Shown piece after piece: positions 22,501-29,590 of a stretch of DNA of 44,061 bases (the first letter of the stretch is position 1; every line of letters begins with the position of its first letter). A program made the position numbers and the translations under genes. Source of the stretch: Verrucomicrobiales bacterium (lineage in GTDB: Bacteria > Verrucomicrobiota > Verrucomicrobiia > Verrucomicrobiales > DEV007); assembly GCA_028280355.1 (NCBI GenBank), contig JANQMB010000248.1, positions 1-44,061 of the forward strand, written 5' to 3'. The notes below the pieces were generated by a model. That model was not told the DNA's origin, did no database searches, and saw only the letters and a list, made by a program, of their open reading frames with translations.

Positions 22501-23114
22501 TTGATCTGGCTGTAGATCGCCGAGAGCTTGACCGAAATGTAATCGACCCGCGAACTGCGCAGGCGCCCGATCACCGCGTCCAGCCGGCGCGCCGCCTCCT
22601 CCTCGCCGAGCACCGCCTCGCCCAGCTGGTTCAGGTTGATCTCGACGCCGCGCCTCCGGCGCGACTCCATGTACTCGCCCAGCGGCCCCTCCTCGCTGGG
22701 CAGGATCACCGAGCGGCTCTCGGCGCGCATCTTGCGCGAGATCATCGGCACCACCAGCGACGGGGCGAGCAGCGACGCCGCACCGCCGGCCGCCATCATC
22801 CCCCGCTCCCAGAACGGCAGGTAGTGGGGCACCCCATGGTCGCGGATCAGATGCCGGAACTGGTTCGCCGACCTCCGCGCCGCGTGGCTGCGGAACACCT
22901 GGTCGGCGAGCAACAGCGTCATCGCCTTGCCGCGGGGGTCCTCCATCAGGCGCGCCATCCGCCGCCCCTGCCGGCGGTCGGCGAAGCGCATCTTCCGGCG
23001 CGCGAGTTTCAGGAGATCCGCCGCCAGCTCCACCGCCTCCTCGCCCAACGCCTCGGGAATCAGCGCTTTGCCCCGCACCCCGCGCAGGCGATCTCGAATC
23101 GATTCTAGCGACAT
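19518..23114 (-). CDS. putA: bifunctional proline dehydrogenase / L-glutamate-gamma-semialdehyde dehydrogenase
   Basis: PutA oxidises proline to glutamate in two steps, with FAD in the proline dehydrogenase part and NAD in the aldehyde dehydrogenase part. The 1198-residue product begins with helices and the PRODH barrel (VDYISVKLSAIYSQ; RIVKGANLAMEQ; IASHNLFDVAYG). The ALDH domain follows (PPWNFPYAIPASG; VVLTGAYDTGD; SGKNAMVIT; catalytic Cys in FGHAGQKCSAAS; FGPVLGLV). An extra C-terminal domain of about 200 residues resembles the ALDH-like tail of long PutA forms. I start at MSLESIRD (23114); the open frame extends 17 codons further. No DNA-binding domain is seen, so self-repression as in E. 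coli is unlikely. Confidence 0.95.
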   Translation of the reverse strand: MSLESIRDRLRGVRGKALIPEALGEEAVELAADLLKLARRKMRFADRRQGRRMARLMEDPRGKAMTLLLADQVFRSHAARRSANQFRHLIRDHGVPHYLPFWERGMMAAGGAASLLAPSLVVPMISRKMRAESRSVILPSEEGPLGEYMESRRRRGVEINLNQLGEAVLGEEEAARRLDAVIGRLRSSRVDYISVKLSAIYSQINLVAFEASLEEVKERLRAIYRAAQTHPYIDAGGRAHRKFVNLDMEEYRDLHLTTEAFKAVLDEPEFVDLEAGIVLQAYLPDSAQVQADLTAWALVRQARGGAGIKVRIVKGANLAMEQVEASLHGWEQAPYDNKVDVDANYKKMVDFACRADHAAAVRVGIASHNLFDVAYGMLAAEMYGTAERVEFEMLEGMANHQVAALKEAASDILVYAPVARRDNFHSALAYLIRRLDENTSEENFLRNLFPMKPGSAEWQSEKGRFLDACARVLTVSSEPRRVQDRGSEEIVADPAGQPFANAPDTDWSLPANRRWISAALDRWRDGEPEFVPLQIDGDERDGAAEAEVFDRSCPGRVAYRHALAGEADVDEALRVAARAFQTWSLKPDEERARVLREVAAVIAQGRDEAIGCMVLDGAKAVAEADVEVSEATDFANYYARAFEAEGLADCVPKGRGVVVVAPPWNFPYAIPASGVLAAVMAGNAVILKPAPQAVLSSSLLAKQLWEAGVPKDVLQFLPCPDDEVGKALITDRRVDTVVLTGAYDTGDMFRGWKPDIRLMAETSGKNAMVITAAADPEQAAKDLARSAFGHAGQKCSAASLALVEKEVYERIDFRRQLRDAAQSLKVGPAWDTKSVVTPLVDPPGRDLTRALTQLDEGEEWLLEPRQVGDNPHLWSPGIKLGVRPDGEFFKAECFGPVLGLVCVKNLAEAIALQNSGDFGLTGGIQSLDSREIAEWGAKVEVGNAYINRPITGAIVRRQPFGGWGHSVFGPGAKAGGPDYVLAFADWEQVALPEQRETPGDVASKFLGEVRKRLISPEDRERLGVAGWNYGWAFRKIFCAEHDPSGLLGERNVLRYRPHRRMLFRASGGSELERTCTLAALATAVTGIPLDLSVPGGEPSEDLDACERIPGLRLVREGESEFARRLRHLGDDELPSVIRAPGGAPLEVYEFANRIHAPVITDPILANGRLELRHWFKEQAVSETTHRYGNVLPRFREST

Positions 23115-23294
23115 CTCGGCATTGCTGGCGGACTCCGCCGTGCGCCACGATCTCCGGGCTCCCACGGCACGCGCCGCGGACTATCTAGACGCAGCACACC
23201 CGCGGCGCAATTCGCTTCCGGCCCGCAGAGCCGCTTTGTGCCCCCGCCCCCGCCGACCATCTCCACGCGGGCGGCCACCTCGCCCGGGGGGAAT

Positions 23295-23735
23295 CTATTT
23301 GGCGATCAGCTTGGGGTAGTTGGCGTCGCCGCGCTTGATCATGCCAGGCCGGTCGACCTTCCATTTCCTCACCGTCCTCTTGCTGTAATTGAGGTAGAGT
23401 TTGCCGCCATAGAAATCGAACAGCTTCGGGTCGGACTTGACCAGGTCGTTCTGGGCGGCGGCGTACGCACAATACCCGCCATACTGGGGGGCATATTTCT
23501 GGGGGTCCGCCTTGAACAGGGCGAGGTTGGCGGCCGAACTGAAGTGCCAGGTGGCGCCCTTCCAGGTATGGGAGTGCTCGCCGCTACCCTTCACCGCCTT
23601 GTTCTCGGTGAAATAGGAGACGGTGTCGTATCCGCCGATGGCTTTGTCCTTAGAGCTGTAGATGGGGTCGGCGGCCCTGGCGGACAGGGTCGCGGAGAGG
23701 GCGGCGGCAATCAGGATCGGGGTGGTCGTCTTCAT
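23295..23735 (-). CDS. exported YHS-domain protein
   Basis: The 146-residue product has a signal peptide (MKTTTPILIAAALSATLSARAA) and a YHS domain: IGGYDTVSYF, TWKGATWHFSSAANLALFKADP, KYAPQYGGYCAYA. YHS domains are small, cysteine-containing and often thought to bind metal; here one Cys remains in GGYCAYA. Many such periplasmic proteins accompany copper or iron handling, but no partner gene is next to it. The C-terminus (KLYLNYSKRTVRKWK) is basic. Confidence 0.88.
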   Translation of the reverse strand: MKTTTPILIAAALSATLSARAADPIYSSKDKAIGGYDTVSYFTENKAVKGSGEHSHTWKGATWHFSSAANLALFKADPQKYAPQYGGYCAYAAAQNDLVKSDPKLFDFYGGKLYLNYSKRTVRKWKVDRPGMIKRGDANYPKLIAK

Positions 23736-23799
23736 CGTTCTCTTCCGGTCGTTGCACGTTGGAGACCGGAAGGGGCGATATCTTCCCCGGGGCGCCCGC

Positions 23800-24942
23800 C
23801 TACTTCTTGCTCAGGCGCCTGAACAGCCAGATCCCCAGGCCGATGAACACCAGGTTGGGCAACCACATGAGGTACTGGGCGGAGCTCTTGTCGCGCGCGG
23901 TATCGGCGATGATGATGAACAGGAAGTAGACGACGGCGATGACCAGGCTGAAGGCGAAGCCCACCGAGGTCTCTCGCCGCTGGGCGGTGACGCCGAGGGG
24001 GATCCCGATCAGGGCGAAGGTGAAGCAGGCCAGCGAGAACGAGTAGCGCTTGCTGATCTCGGTCTTCATCGCGTTCTTCTGGGCGCTGGTGAGCTCCCCC
24101 CCCTGTTCGTTGATCCGCCGCTGTAGCTCGGCGGTGTCGAGCGTGCTCGGGCGGAGCTTCTGCGACTTGGCCCGCAGCTCGGTGAGGTCGATGCGCAGGT
24201 TGGACAGGGCGGCCAGGGTGCCGGGCTTGATCTCGTCGAGGTCCTTCGGGTTGTCCGAGTCCTTGTCCACCCGCATCATGTTGCTGAGCGCGAGCAGCAG
24301 CGAGTCGGTCTCCTCCTCATATTCCAGCTGCGCGCTCTCGGCGTGGATGTAGCCGATCGGGTAGTCGAACTTGTTCAGCTGGATGATGTCGAGGTTCTTC
24401 AGCTCGTCGCCCTCGCGCCGCTCCGCGTAGATGGTGAAGCCGTCGAAGTCGGTGATCACCCGGTCGGGGACGAACAGGGCCATCGGGTCGTCGACCACCA
24501 TGCTGTACATTGCCTCCTTCATCTCCGCCTGGGCGCGCGGCGCCACGGTGGTGTTGATCCACAGGCTGAAGGCGACGAGGGAGAGCGCCAGGAAGAAGAC
24601 CGGCCGGCAGATCCGCCCCATGCTCATCCCGGCCATCCGGAACGACACCAGTTCGTTGTCGGCCGAGAGCCGGCCGAACACCAGGAGGACCGCGGTGAGG
24701 AAGCCCCAGGGGATGGTGAAGATCAGCGAGAACGGCAGGATGTAGGCCATGAACTTGAGCACCGACTCGATCGGCAAGTTCTTGTCTACCAACAGCTTGA
24801 AAACCTCCTTGAAGAGGTTCCCGAAAACCAGCACCAGGCTGAGCACCGCCACCCCGAGCAGGGTCGACGTCAGCACCTGGCGACCGACGTAGCGGTCGAT
24901 GATATGCACCCCGGCGAACAAGCCCCGACTAACGCCCGCCAA
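23800..24942 (-). CDS. LptF/LptG-family lipopolysaccharide export permease
   Basis: The 380-residue product has the YjgP/YjgQ layout: DRYVGRQVL near the start, three membrane helices in residues 24-125, a large periplasmic beta domain, then three C-terminal helices (ACFTFALIGIPLGVTAQR, LVIAVVYFLFIIIADT, PNLVFIGLGIWLF). With its partner and LptB it drives LPS from the inner membrane to the LptC/LptA bridge. Only one of the LptF/LptG pair is here. GTG at 24909 would give MHIIDRYV, closer to the family start than ATG 24942. It shows the organism has an LPS-type outer membrane. Confidence 0.9.
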   Translation of the reverse strand: MAGVSRGLFAGVHIIDRYVGRQVLTSTLLGVAVLSLVLVFGNLFKEVFKLLVDKNLPIESVLKFMAYILPFSLIFTIPWGFLTAVLLVFGRLSADNELVSFRMAGMSMGRICRPVFFLALSLVAFSLWINTTVAPRAQAEMKEAMYSMVVDDPMALFVPDRVITDFDGFTIYAERREGDELKNLDIIQLNKFDYPIGYIHAESAQLEYEEETDSLLLALSNMMRVDKDSDNPKDLDEIKPGTLAALSNLRIDLTELRAKSQKLRPSTLDTAELQRRINEQGGELTSAQKNAMKTEISKRYSFSLACFTFALIGIPLGVTAQRRETSVGFAFSLVIAVVYFLFIIIADTARDKSSAQYLMWLPNLVFIGLGIWLFRRLSKK

Positions 24943-25098
24943 GCGCCATCCGGCAAGCCGCGGGGCGGGATCCTTGCAGAAAATTAATCTTGGGGATTGG
25001 CGCAGGGTACGGGATCCCTAGGGCGTGTTCACGCATCGGCGGTGTGGTGGATGCACCGGGGGAGGTTTCTTGTTGTAGGGGATGGTGGCGTCGGACGT

Positions 25099-25145
25099 GG
25101 GCGGGAGGATGCCGCCCCTCCTGGGAGGGCGGCATCCTGCCGCCC
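25099..25145. repeat. REP/BIME-like paired palindrome, copy 2
   Basis: Two inverted units (25099-25121 and 25124-25145) match except for one base and one gap and are separated by only 2 nt. Each holds a GGCGGCA-GGA-TGCCGCC-like hairpin. It lies in the 375-bp gene-free stretch between the LptF/G gene and dhaK, which otherwise holds nothing I can support. Confidence 0.8.
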
Positions 25146-25318
25146 ATGGGGTAGGCACCGTTTCTACCTCAAGGGGCGATCCTCCCAGCCGCTGGATCTC
25201 AGGCTCTGCATCCTCGCTTGGCTGGCTACGACTGCCCTGGCGACGACCCCAAGCACGTCCGCGACACCCGCGCCGCCGAGGGCGTCTGAAGGCATCGCGT
25301 ATCGGGGTAGGGCGTTTG

Positions 25319-26332
25319 TTAGAGCTTGGTATAGCAGACGGACTCGCAGGGCGGCTCCCAGTAGCCCTTGAGCTCGTCGTCCAGCTTGGTGATGCTGAAC
25401 GAGAGACCCGCCATCTCCTGGCAGGTCACCAGCGGACCGACGATCGTGTCGTGGACGACGACGCCCCGCTCCCCCAGGTAGCGTTTGACGCGCCGCAGGC
25501 AGATCAGGCATTCCATCATGGTGGTCGAGCCGAGGCTGTTGACGAACAGCAAAACCTCGTCGCCCTCCCCCAGGGCGCCGATCTCCGGGTCCGCTGCGAA
25601 GTCGTCGAACACGAGGTCGAGCATCCGCGGCGTGAGTTCGTCGGCGGTGGTCATCGGGATCTCCGAGACGCCGGGTTCGCCGTGGATCCCCATGCCGAGG
25701 CCGATGAGCCCCTCGTCGATCTCGAAGGTCGGTTTGCCGGTCGCCGGGATCGAGCCTGGCGACATCGACACGCCCACCGAGCGTGTATGTAGCACCGCCT
25801 TCTTCGCCGCCGCCTCCAACTCGTCGAGCGAGCCAGCGGTCTGCGAGGCGGCGCCCACCATCTTGACGATCGGGACGAGGCCGGCGATGCCCCGCCGCTT
25901 GTCCTTCTGGTCATGCGGGGCCGAGCAGACGTCGTCCCAGATCAACACGGTGCGCACCTCGATCCCCTCCTCTTCGGCGAGCTCCGCACCGATGTCGAAG
26001 TTCATCACGTCCCCGGCGTAGTTGCCGTAGAGGTAGAGCACCCCCTTGCCCCGCTCGACCGCCTTGGTGGCCTCGAGGACGATGTCTGGGGGCGGGGCGG
26101 CGAAGATATCCCCACACGCGGCGCCATCGGCGAGGTTCGTCCCGACCAGCCCATGGTAGATCGGCTCGTGCCCCGAGCCGCCGCCCACCAGCAACGCGAC
26201 TTTGCCAGCGGGGATGTCCTTCTTCACGATCGAACGCGTGCCGACTTTCTCACATTCCCCGTCGTAGGCTTCGACGAGCCCTTCGAGGAGTTCGTCGGCA
26301 ACTTTGAGGGGATCGTTGATGAGTTTTTTCAT
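25319..26332 (-). CDS. dhaK: dihydroxyacetone kinase, DhaK subunit
   Basis: DhaK binds dihydroxyacetone covalently through a histidine and passes phosphate to it from DhaL. The 337-residue product shows LVGGGSGHEPIYHGLVG (48-64), the acid-rich GNYAGDVMNFD, and GMGIHGEPG with H217 as the substrate-binding histidine (E. coli H218). Length and motifs are complete. No dhaL, dhaM or ATP-dependent fusion partner is in the window, so its phosphoryl donor is encoded elsewhere or is unusual. It is flanked by a palindromic repeat downstream and a minus-strand small gene upstream. Confidence 0.93.
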   Translation of the reverse strand: MKKLINDPLKVADELLEGLVEAYDGECEKVGTRSIVKKDIPAGKVALLVGGGSGHEPIYHGLVGTNLADGAACGDIFAAPPPDIVLEATKAVERGKGVLYLYGNYAGDVMNFDIGAELAEEEGIEVRTVLIWDDVCSAPHDQKDKRRGIAGLVPIVKMVGAASQTAGSLDELEAAAKKAVLHTRSVGVSMSPGSIPATGKPTFEIDEGLIGLGMGIHGEPGVSEIPMTTADELTPRMLDLVFDDFAADPEIGALGEGDEVLLFVNSLGSTTMMECLICLRRVKRYLGERGVVVHDTIVGPLVTCQEMAGLSFSITKLDDELKGYWEPPCESVCYTKL

Positions 26333-26435
26333 GAGCGGGGGCTTTTATAGGCGAAGACGGCGCAGGGGGACAAGCCCACAACTCGCCGCCAGGTCGGAAA
26401 AGGACCGGCCATTCCCGCGTATGCGGGACGCCGCG

Positions 26436-26768
26436 CTAGCGCCGCTCGTAGACCTCGAAACTGTCGAGGAACACCTCGCTCGTCGAGCCCGCCAGGGCCG
26501 CCACGCCGTCGAAGTGCAGCTGGTCTTCCTCGTTCTCCCAAGGCACCTCCTGATACTCGGTCACGTAATCGACGGCCCGCACGCCGAGGTCGCGGTCCTC
26601 GAACTCCTCCTCGATCCGGTCGAGGGCCTCTCGCACGTCGTAGGCGCGGACGAAGGCGTAGACTAGCCCGCCCTCGAAGATGCCGTGTTGGGCGGATCCC
26701 TCTTCATAGGTGAACTCCACATTCGCCCAATAGACCCTGTTGTCTTCCTGTGGGATTTTGTCGGACAT
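26436..26768 (-). CDS. small acidic hypothetical protein
   Basis: The product is 110 residues from the ATG at 26768 (MSDKIPQEDNRVYWANVEF); 23 more codons upstream are open but not protein-like. It is acidic with an alpha-beta pattern (GLVYAFVRAYDVREALDRIEEEF, VRAVDYVTEYQEVPWENEE). No family or localisation signal is recognised. It may share a transcript with dhaK, 103 nt downstream, but nothing else links them. Confidence 0.7.
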   Translation of the reverse strand: MSDKIPQEDNRVYWANVEFTYEEGSAQHGIFEGGLVYAFVRAYDVREALDRIEEEFEDRDLGVRAVDYVTEYQEVPWENEEDQLHFDGVAALAGSTSEVFLDSFEVYERR

Positions 26769-26887
26769 CTGGGATGTGCAACCCGGCGGCGGCGGGACGA
26801 CTCTATGTTTTGATCGGAATCCCGGAGAGTCAAACAAAAGGCCGCGCTGGCAATGCCCGCCATCCTCGCTAAGCTATCTGCTTGCCG

Positions 26888-29422
26888 ATGAGCTTCCCGC
26901 TGCTTGCGACCGCGATCCTATGCCTAACCGCCGGGGTCAGCGCGCCGGCTCAGACCGGAGCCGGTGGCGCGGACACCGCCGGTAGCAGGATCGGCGCCGA
27001 AGATGCCGTCGATAGTGGGACCGACGGCAGGGATGCCATCGATAAGGAACTGGCGGCGGTCCCCGGTTGGCCTGAGGCGCAGGCCGCCCATCGCGACCGC
27101 CTGGCGGAGGTCGCCGCCTCGAAGCTCGCCATCGCCGCCGGACACGCCGGGCTGTCGCCCGAGGCCGCCGAGCGGATACGCCGGCTGCGCGTCGAGTCGC
27201 TGGTGCGCAGCGGCCAATACGAGGCCGCCCTCTCCGTCGCGCAGGGGGATGAGATGCCTGCCTGGCGCGGCCTGGCGCTAGCCGGGCTCGGCAAATTGGC
27301 GGAGGCCCGCCCCCTGCTCGCCCCCTGCATCGCCGACCCCGACCACCCGATGCGCGAACAGGCGCTGCTCACCCTCGTCTCGAGCCTGTGCAAGGGGGGG
27401 CAGCTCGACCGCGCCATCGAGCTGCTACAGGAAGTCGGAAACCTCTCCGGCCGCATCCCCCTCGTGCTGGCCGAACTCCATATCGAGCAGGGCAACCACC
27501 AGGCCGCGCTCGACTGCCTCGGCAAGAGCGAGAGACCCTCGGGCGCGAGGGCCATGGCGGCGGACCTCCTCAGAGCCGAGGCGCTGCTCGGCCGCGGCAG
27601 CCCCGAGGAGGCGGAGCGCGTCCTCGGCGGGATATTGGCGGCGCCCCCCGACGCCGTGCCCGCCGGGCTACAGAACCGCGCCAGGCTGCTGCTCGCCGAC
27701 GCCATCGACGCTTCGGGGGAACGCGCCAAGGCGGTCGGGATCTTGAAGGGCTACATCGACAATGCGACCGAAAGCAGCGGCGTGCTCCCCGCCTTCGACC
27801 GGCTCGCCCGAATCGGCATCTTCGCGGAGGCGGAGGGCGCCGAGCTGTTGCGCGGGTGGCGTTCCTCGCCCAAGCCCCGTGTGGCGGCGGCGGCGCGCCT
27901 CTACCAGAGCATGGCCGACGGCAGGGGCGAAAAACGGGCGGAGGCGATCGAAAACCTCGAGCAACTGGCCGCAGGACAGGGGCCGATAGCGACCCGCGCC
28001 ACCCTGTTGCTCTCCGAGCTGTGGATCGAAGACGCCAACAAGGAAAAGGCGCTGACCGCGCTGGCCACCCTGAAAAAAGCCTCCCGCGACCCCGCCGTGG
28101 CCGCCCGCGTCGCCTTCGTCGAAGCGAGAGCCCACCACGCGGCGGGCGAATTCAAACTGGCCGCCGACCGCTTCACCGAGGTCGCGGCCGCAGACGCCAG
28201 CGACGCCGGCTCCTTCAATGCCGCGCTCTCCGCGCTGATGGCGGGTGACGACGCCGCGTTTCGCGCGCGCTCGGCACTGCTGCCGGAGGTCCACGGCGAC
28301 CGCTCCCGCGGCGAGCTGGCCCTCGAACGCGCCTTGCTTATGGCCTCGAAACAGAACCCGGGCGCCCAGGAGGCCCTCGTCGAGTTCCTACGCACCCATC
28401 CTGGCCATCCGCGCGCCGGCGACGCCCACCTCGCCCTGGCCGGCCTTTATATACTCGACTGGCCACCGAAGGCCAAGTCGGCGCGCGAGTCGCTGGCGGC
28501 CGCGCGGGCGCTCGACCTCGACGACGCTGACGCCGAGCAGGCCGACTACCTGGCGTTCTGGATCGAGGAGAGCATCGGCGAGGACGAACGCTCGGTCGCG
28601 CTGGCGGACGCCTTCGTCGAGCGCTGGCCGGAATCGGACCTCGCGCCCGAAGTCAGGATGCGCCAGGCGGAAGTGTTCTTCCGCAACGGCGACTACGTCG
28701 ATGCGCTGCGCCACTTCGGGCAGTTGGCCGCCGACTACCCAAAGTCGGAGCTGGCCGACCCCGCGACCTTCTTCGCCGGCCGCGCCGCCATGCTGACATC
28801 TACCGAGGAGGGCTCGAAACGCGCCCTGACCTTGTGGCAGAACCTGATCGACGACGAGAGCCCCCTCGCCGCACTCGCCAGGCGACACCAGGCGCAGTTG
28901 AAGCTGCGCCAGGGGGAACAGGCCGAGGCGCTGACCCTGCTCGACGCCATCCTGGCCGACGAACCGGCGCAGCCCCTGCGGACCTCCACCCTCCTCCTCA
29001 AAGGAGAGGCGCTCTATGTCCTGGGCAGCAGCGAACCCAAGAGGCTCGAGGAGGCGCTGAAGGTCTTTGACGAGGCGCTCGCCGACCCCGAGATCACCAC
29101 CGCCTCCCGCAACGAGATCCTGTTCCGCAAGGGCAAGGTCTACGAGGCGCTCGGGCAAGTGACCGAAGCCCTGGCCTCCTACCATGAGGTGGTCACGGCG
29201 CCACGTCCCCCTCTCGGGAGCGGTGAGAAGCCCGAGTTTCGCTGGTATTACCGCGCCGGGTTCGAGAGCATCCGGATCCTCGAGAGGCGCAAACGCCCGC
29301 AGGACATCGCCGCCGCGATCGCCATCGCCGACAACCTCGCCTCGACGCCCGGCCCGCGCACCGACGAGGCGCGCAAGACGGGCGAACAGCTGCGCCTAGA
29401 GAACTTCATCTGGGAGGAGTGA
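26888..29422 (+). CDS. exported TPR-repeat protein
   Basis: The 844-residue product has a signal peptide (MSFPLLATAILCLTAGVSAPAQ) and then helical TPR-like repeats along its whole length, for example SGQYEAALSVAQGDEMPAWR, GNHQAALDCLGKSE, DYVDALRHFGQLAADYPKSE and VTEALASYHEVV. Such periplasmic scaffolds resemble BamD/YbgF-type or PVC-specific tetratricopeptide proteins that organise envelope complexes. I use the ATG at 26888; a TTG two codons earlier is possible. No catalytic domain is present. Confidence 0.86.
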   Translation: MSFPLLATAILCLTAGVSAPAQTGAGGADTAGSRIGAEDAVDSGTDGRDAIDKELAAVPGWPEAQAAHRDRLAEVAASKLAIAAGHAGLSPEAAERIRRLRVESLVRSGQYEAALSVAQGDEMPAWRGLALAGLGKLAEARPLLAPCIADPDHPMREQALLTLVSSLCKGGQLDRAIELLQEVGNLSGRIPLVLAELHIEQGNHQAALDCLGKSERPSGARAMAADLLRAEALLGRGSPEEAERVLGGILAAPPDAVPAGLQNRARLLLADAIDASGERAKAVGILKGYIDNATESSGVLPAFDRLARIGIFAEAEGAELLRGWRSSPKPRVAAAARLYQSMADGRGEKRAEAIENLEQLAAGQGPIATRATLLLSELWIEDANKEKALTALATLKKASRDPAVAARVAFVEARAHHAAGEFKLAADRFTEVAAADASDAGSFNAALSALMAGDDAAFRARSALLPEVHGDRSRGELALERALLMASKQNPGAQEALVEFLRTHPGHPRAGDAHLALAGLYILDWPPKAKSARESLAAARALDLDDADAEQADYLAFWIEESIGEDERSVALADAFVERWPESDLAPEVRMRQAEVFFRNGDYVDALRHFGQLAADYPKSELADPATFFAGRAAMLTSTEEGSKRALTLWQNLIDDESPLAALARRHQAQLKLRQGEQAEALTLLDAILADEPAQPLRTSTLLLKGEALYVLGSSEPKRLEEALKVFDEALADPEITTASRNEILFRKGKVYEALGQVTEALASYHEVVTAPRPPLGSGEKPEFRWYYRAGFESIRILERRKRPQDIAAAIAIADNLASTPGPRTDEARKTGEQLRLENFIWEE

Positions 29423-29464
29423 CCGGATCGGCCGGCACCCAGAGACATCGCGATGCCCTCCCTA

Positions 29465-29530
29465 TGGGCGGCAGGATGCCGCCCCTCCGATGGCATGCCC
29501 CCCCAAGGGGGGGCGGCATCCTGCCGCCCA
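29465..29530. repeat. REP/BIME-like paired palindrome, copy 3
   Basis: Perfect 21-bp inverted arms (29465-29485, 29510-29530) surround a C7-AA-G7 hairpin. Each arm holds the GGCGGCA-GGA-TGCCGCC unit. It lies between the convergent TPR and SNF2 genes, where it may stop transcription from either side. Confidence 0.85.
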
Positions 29531-29590
29531 CCTGACTGCCCCCGCCAGCTCCACAGGAGGCGAGCGGCACCCTCCTTGCTCAAACGCACC

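Noticed and set aside
19560-23108. A 1182-codon open frame antisense to putA, and an 868-codon one in another frame
   Set aside because: They are Arg/Gly/Pro/Leu-rich shadows produced by high-GC third positions of putA. They have no domain, and putA is complete with all motifs.
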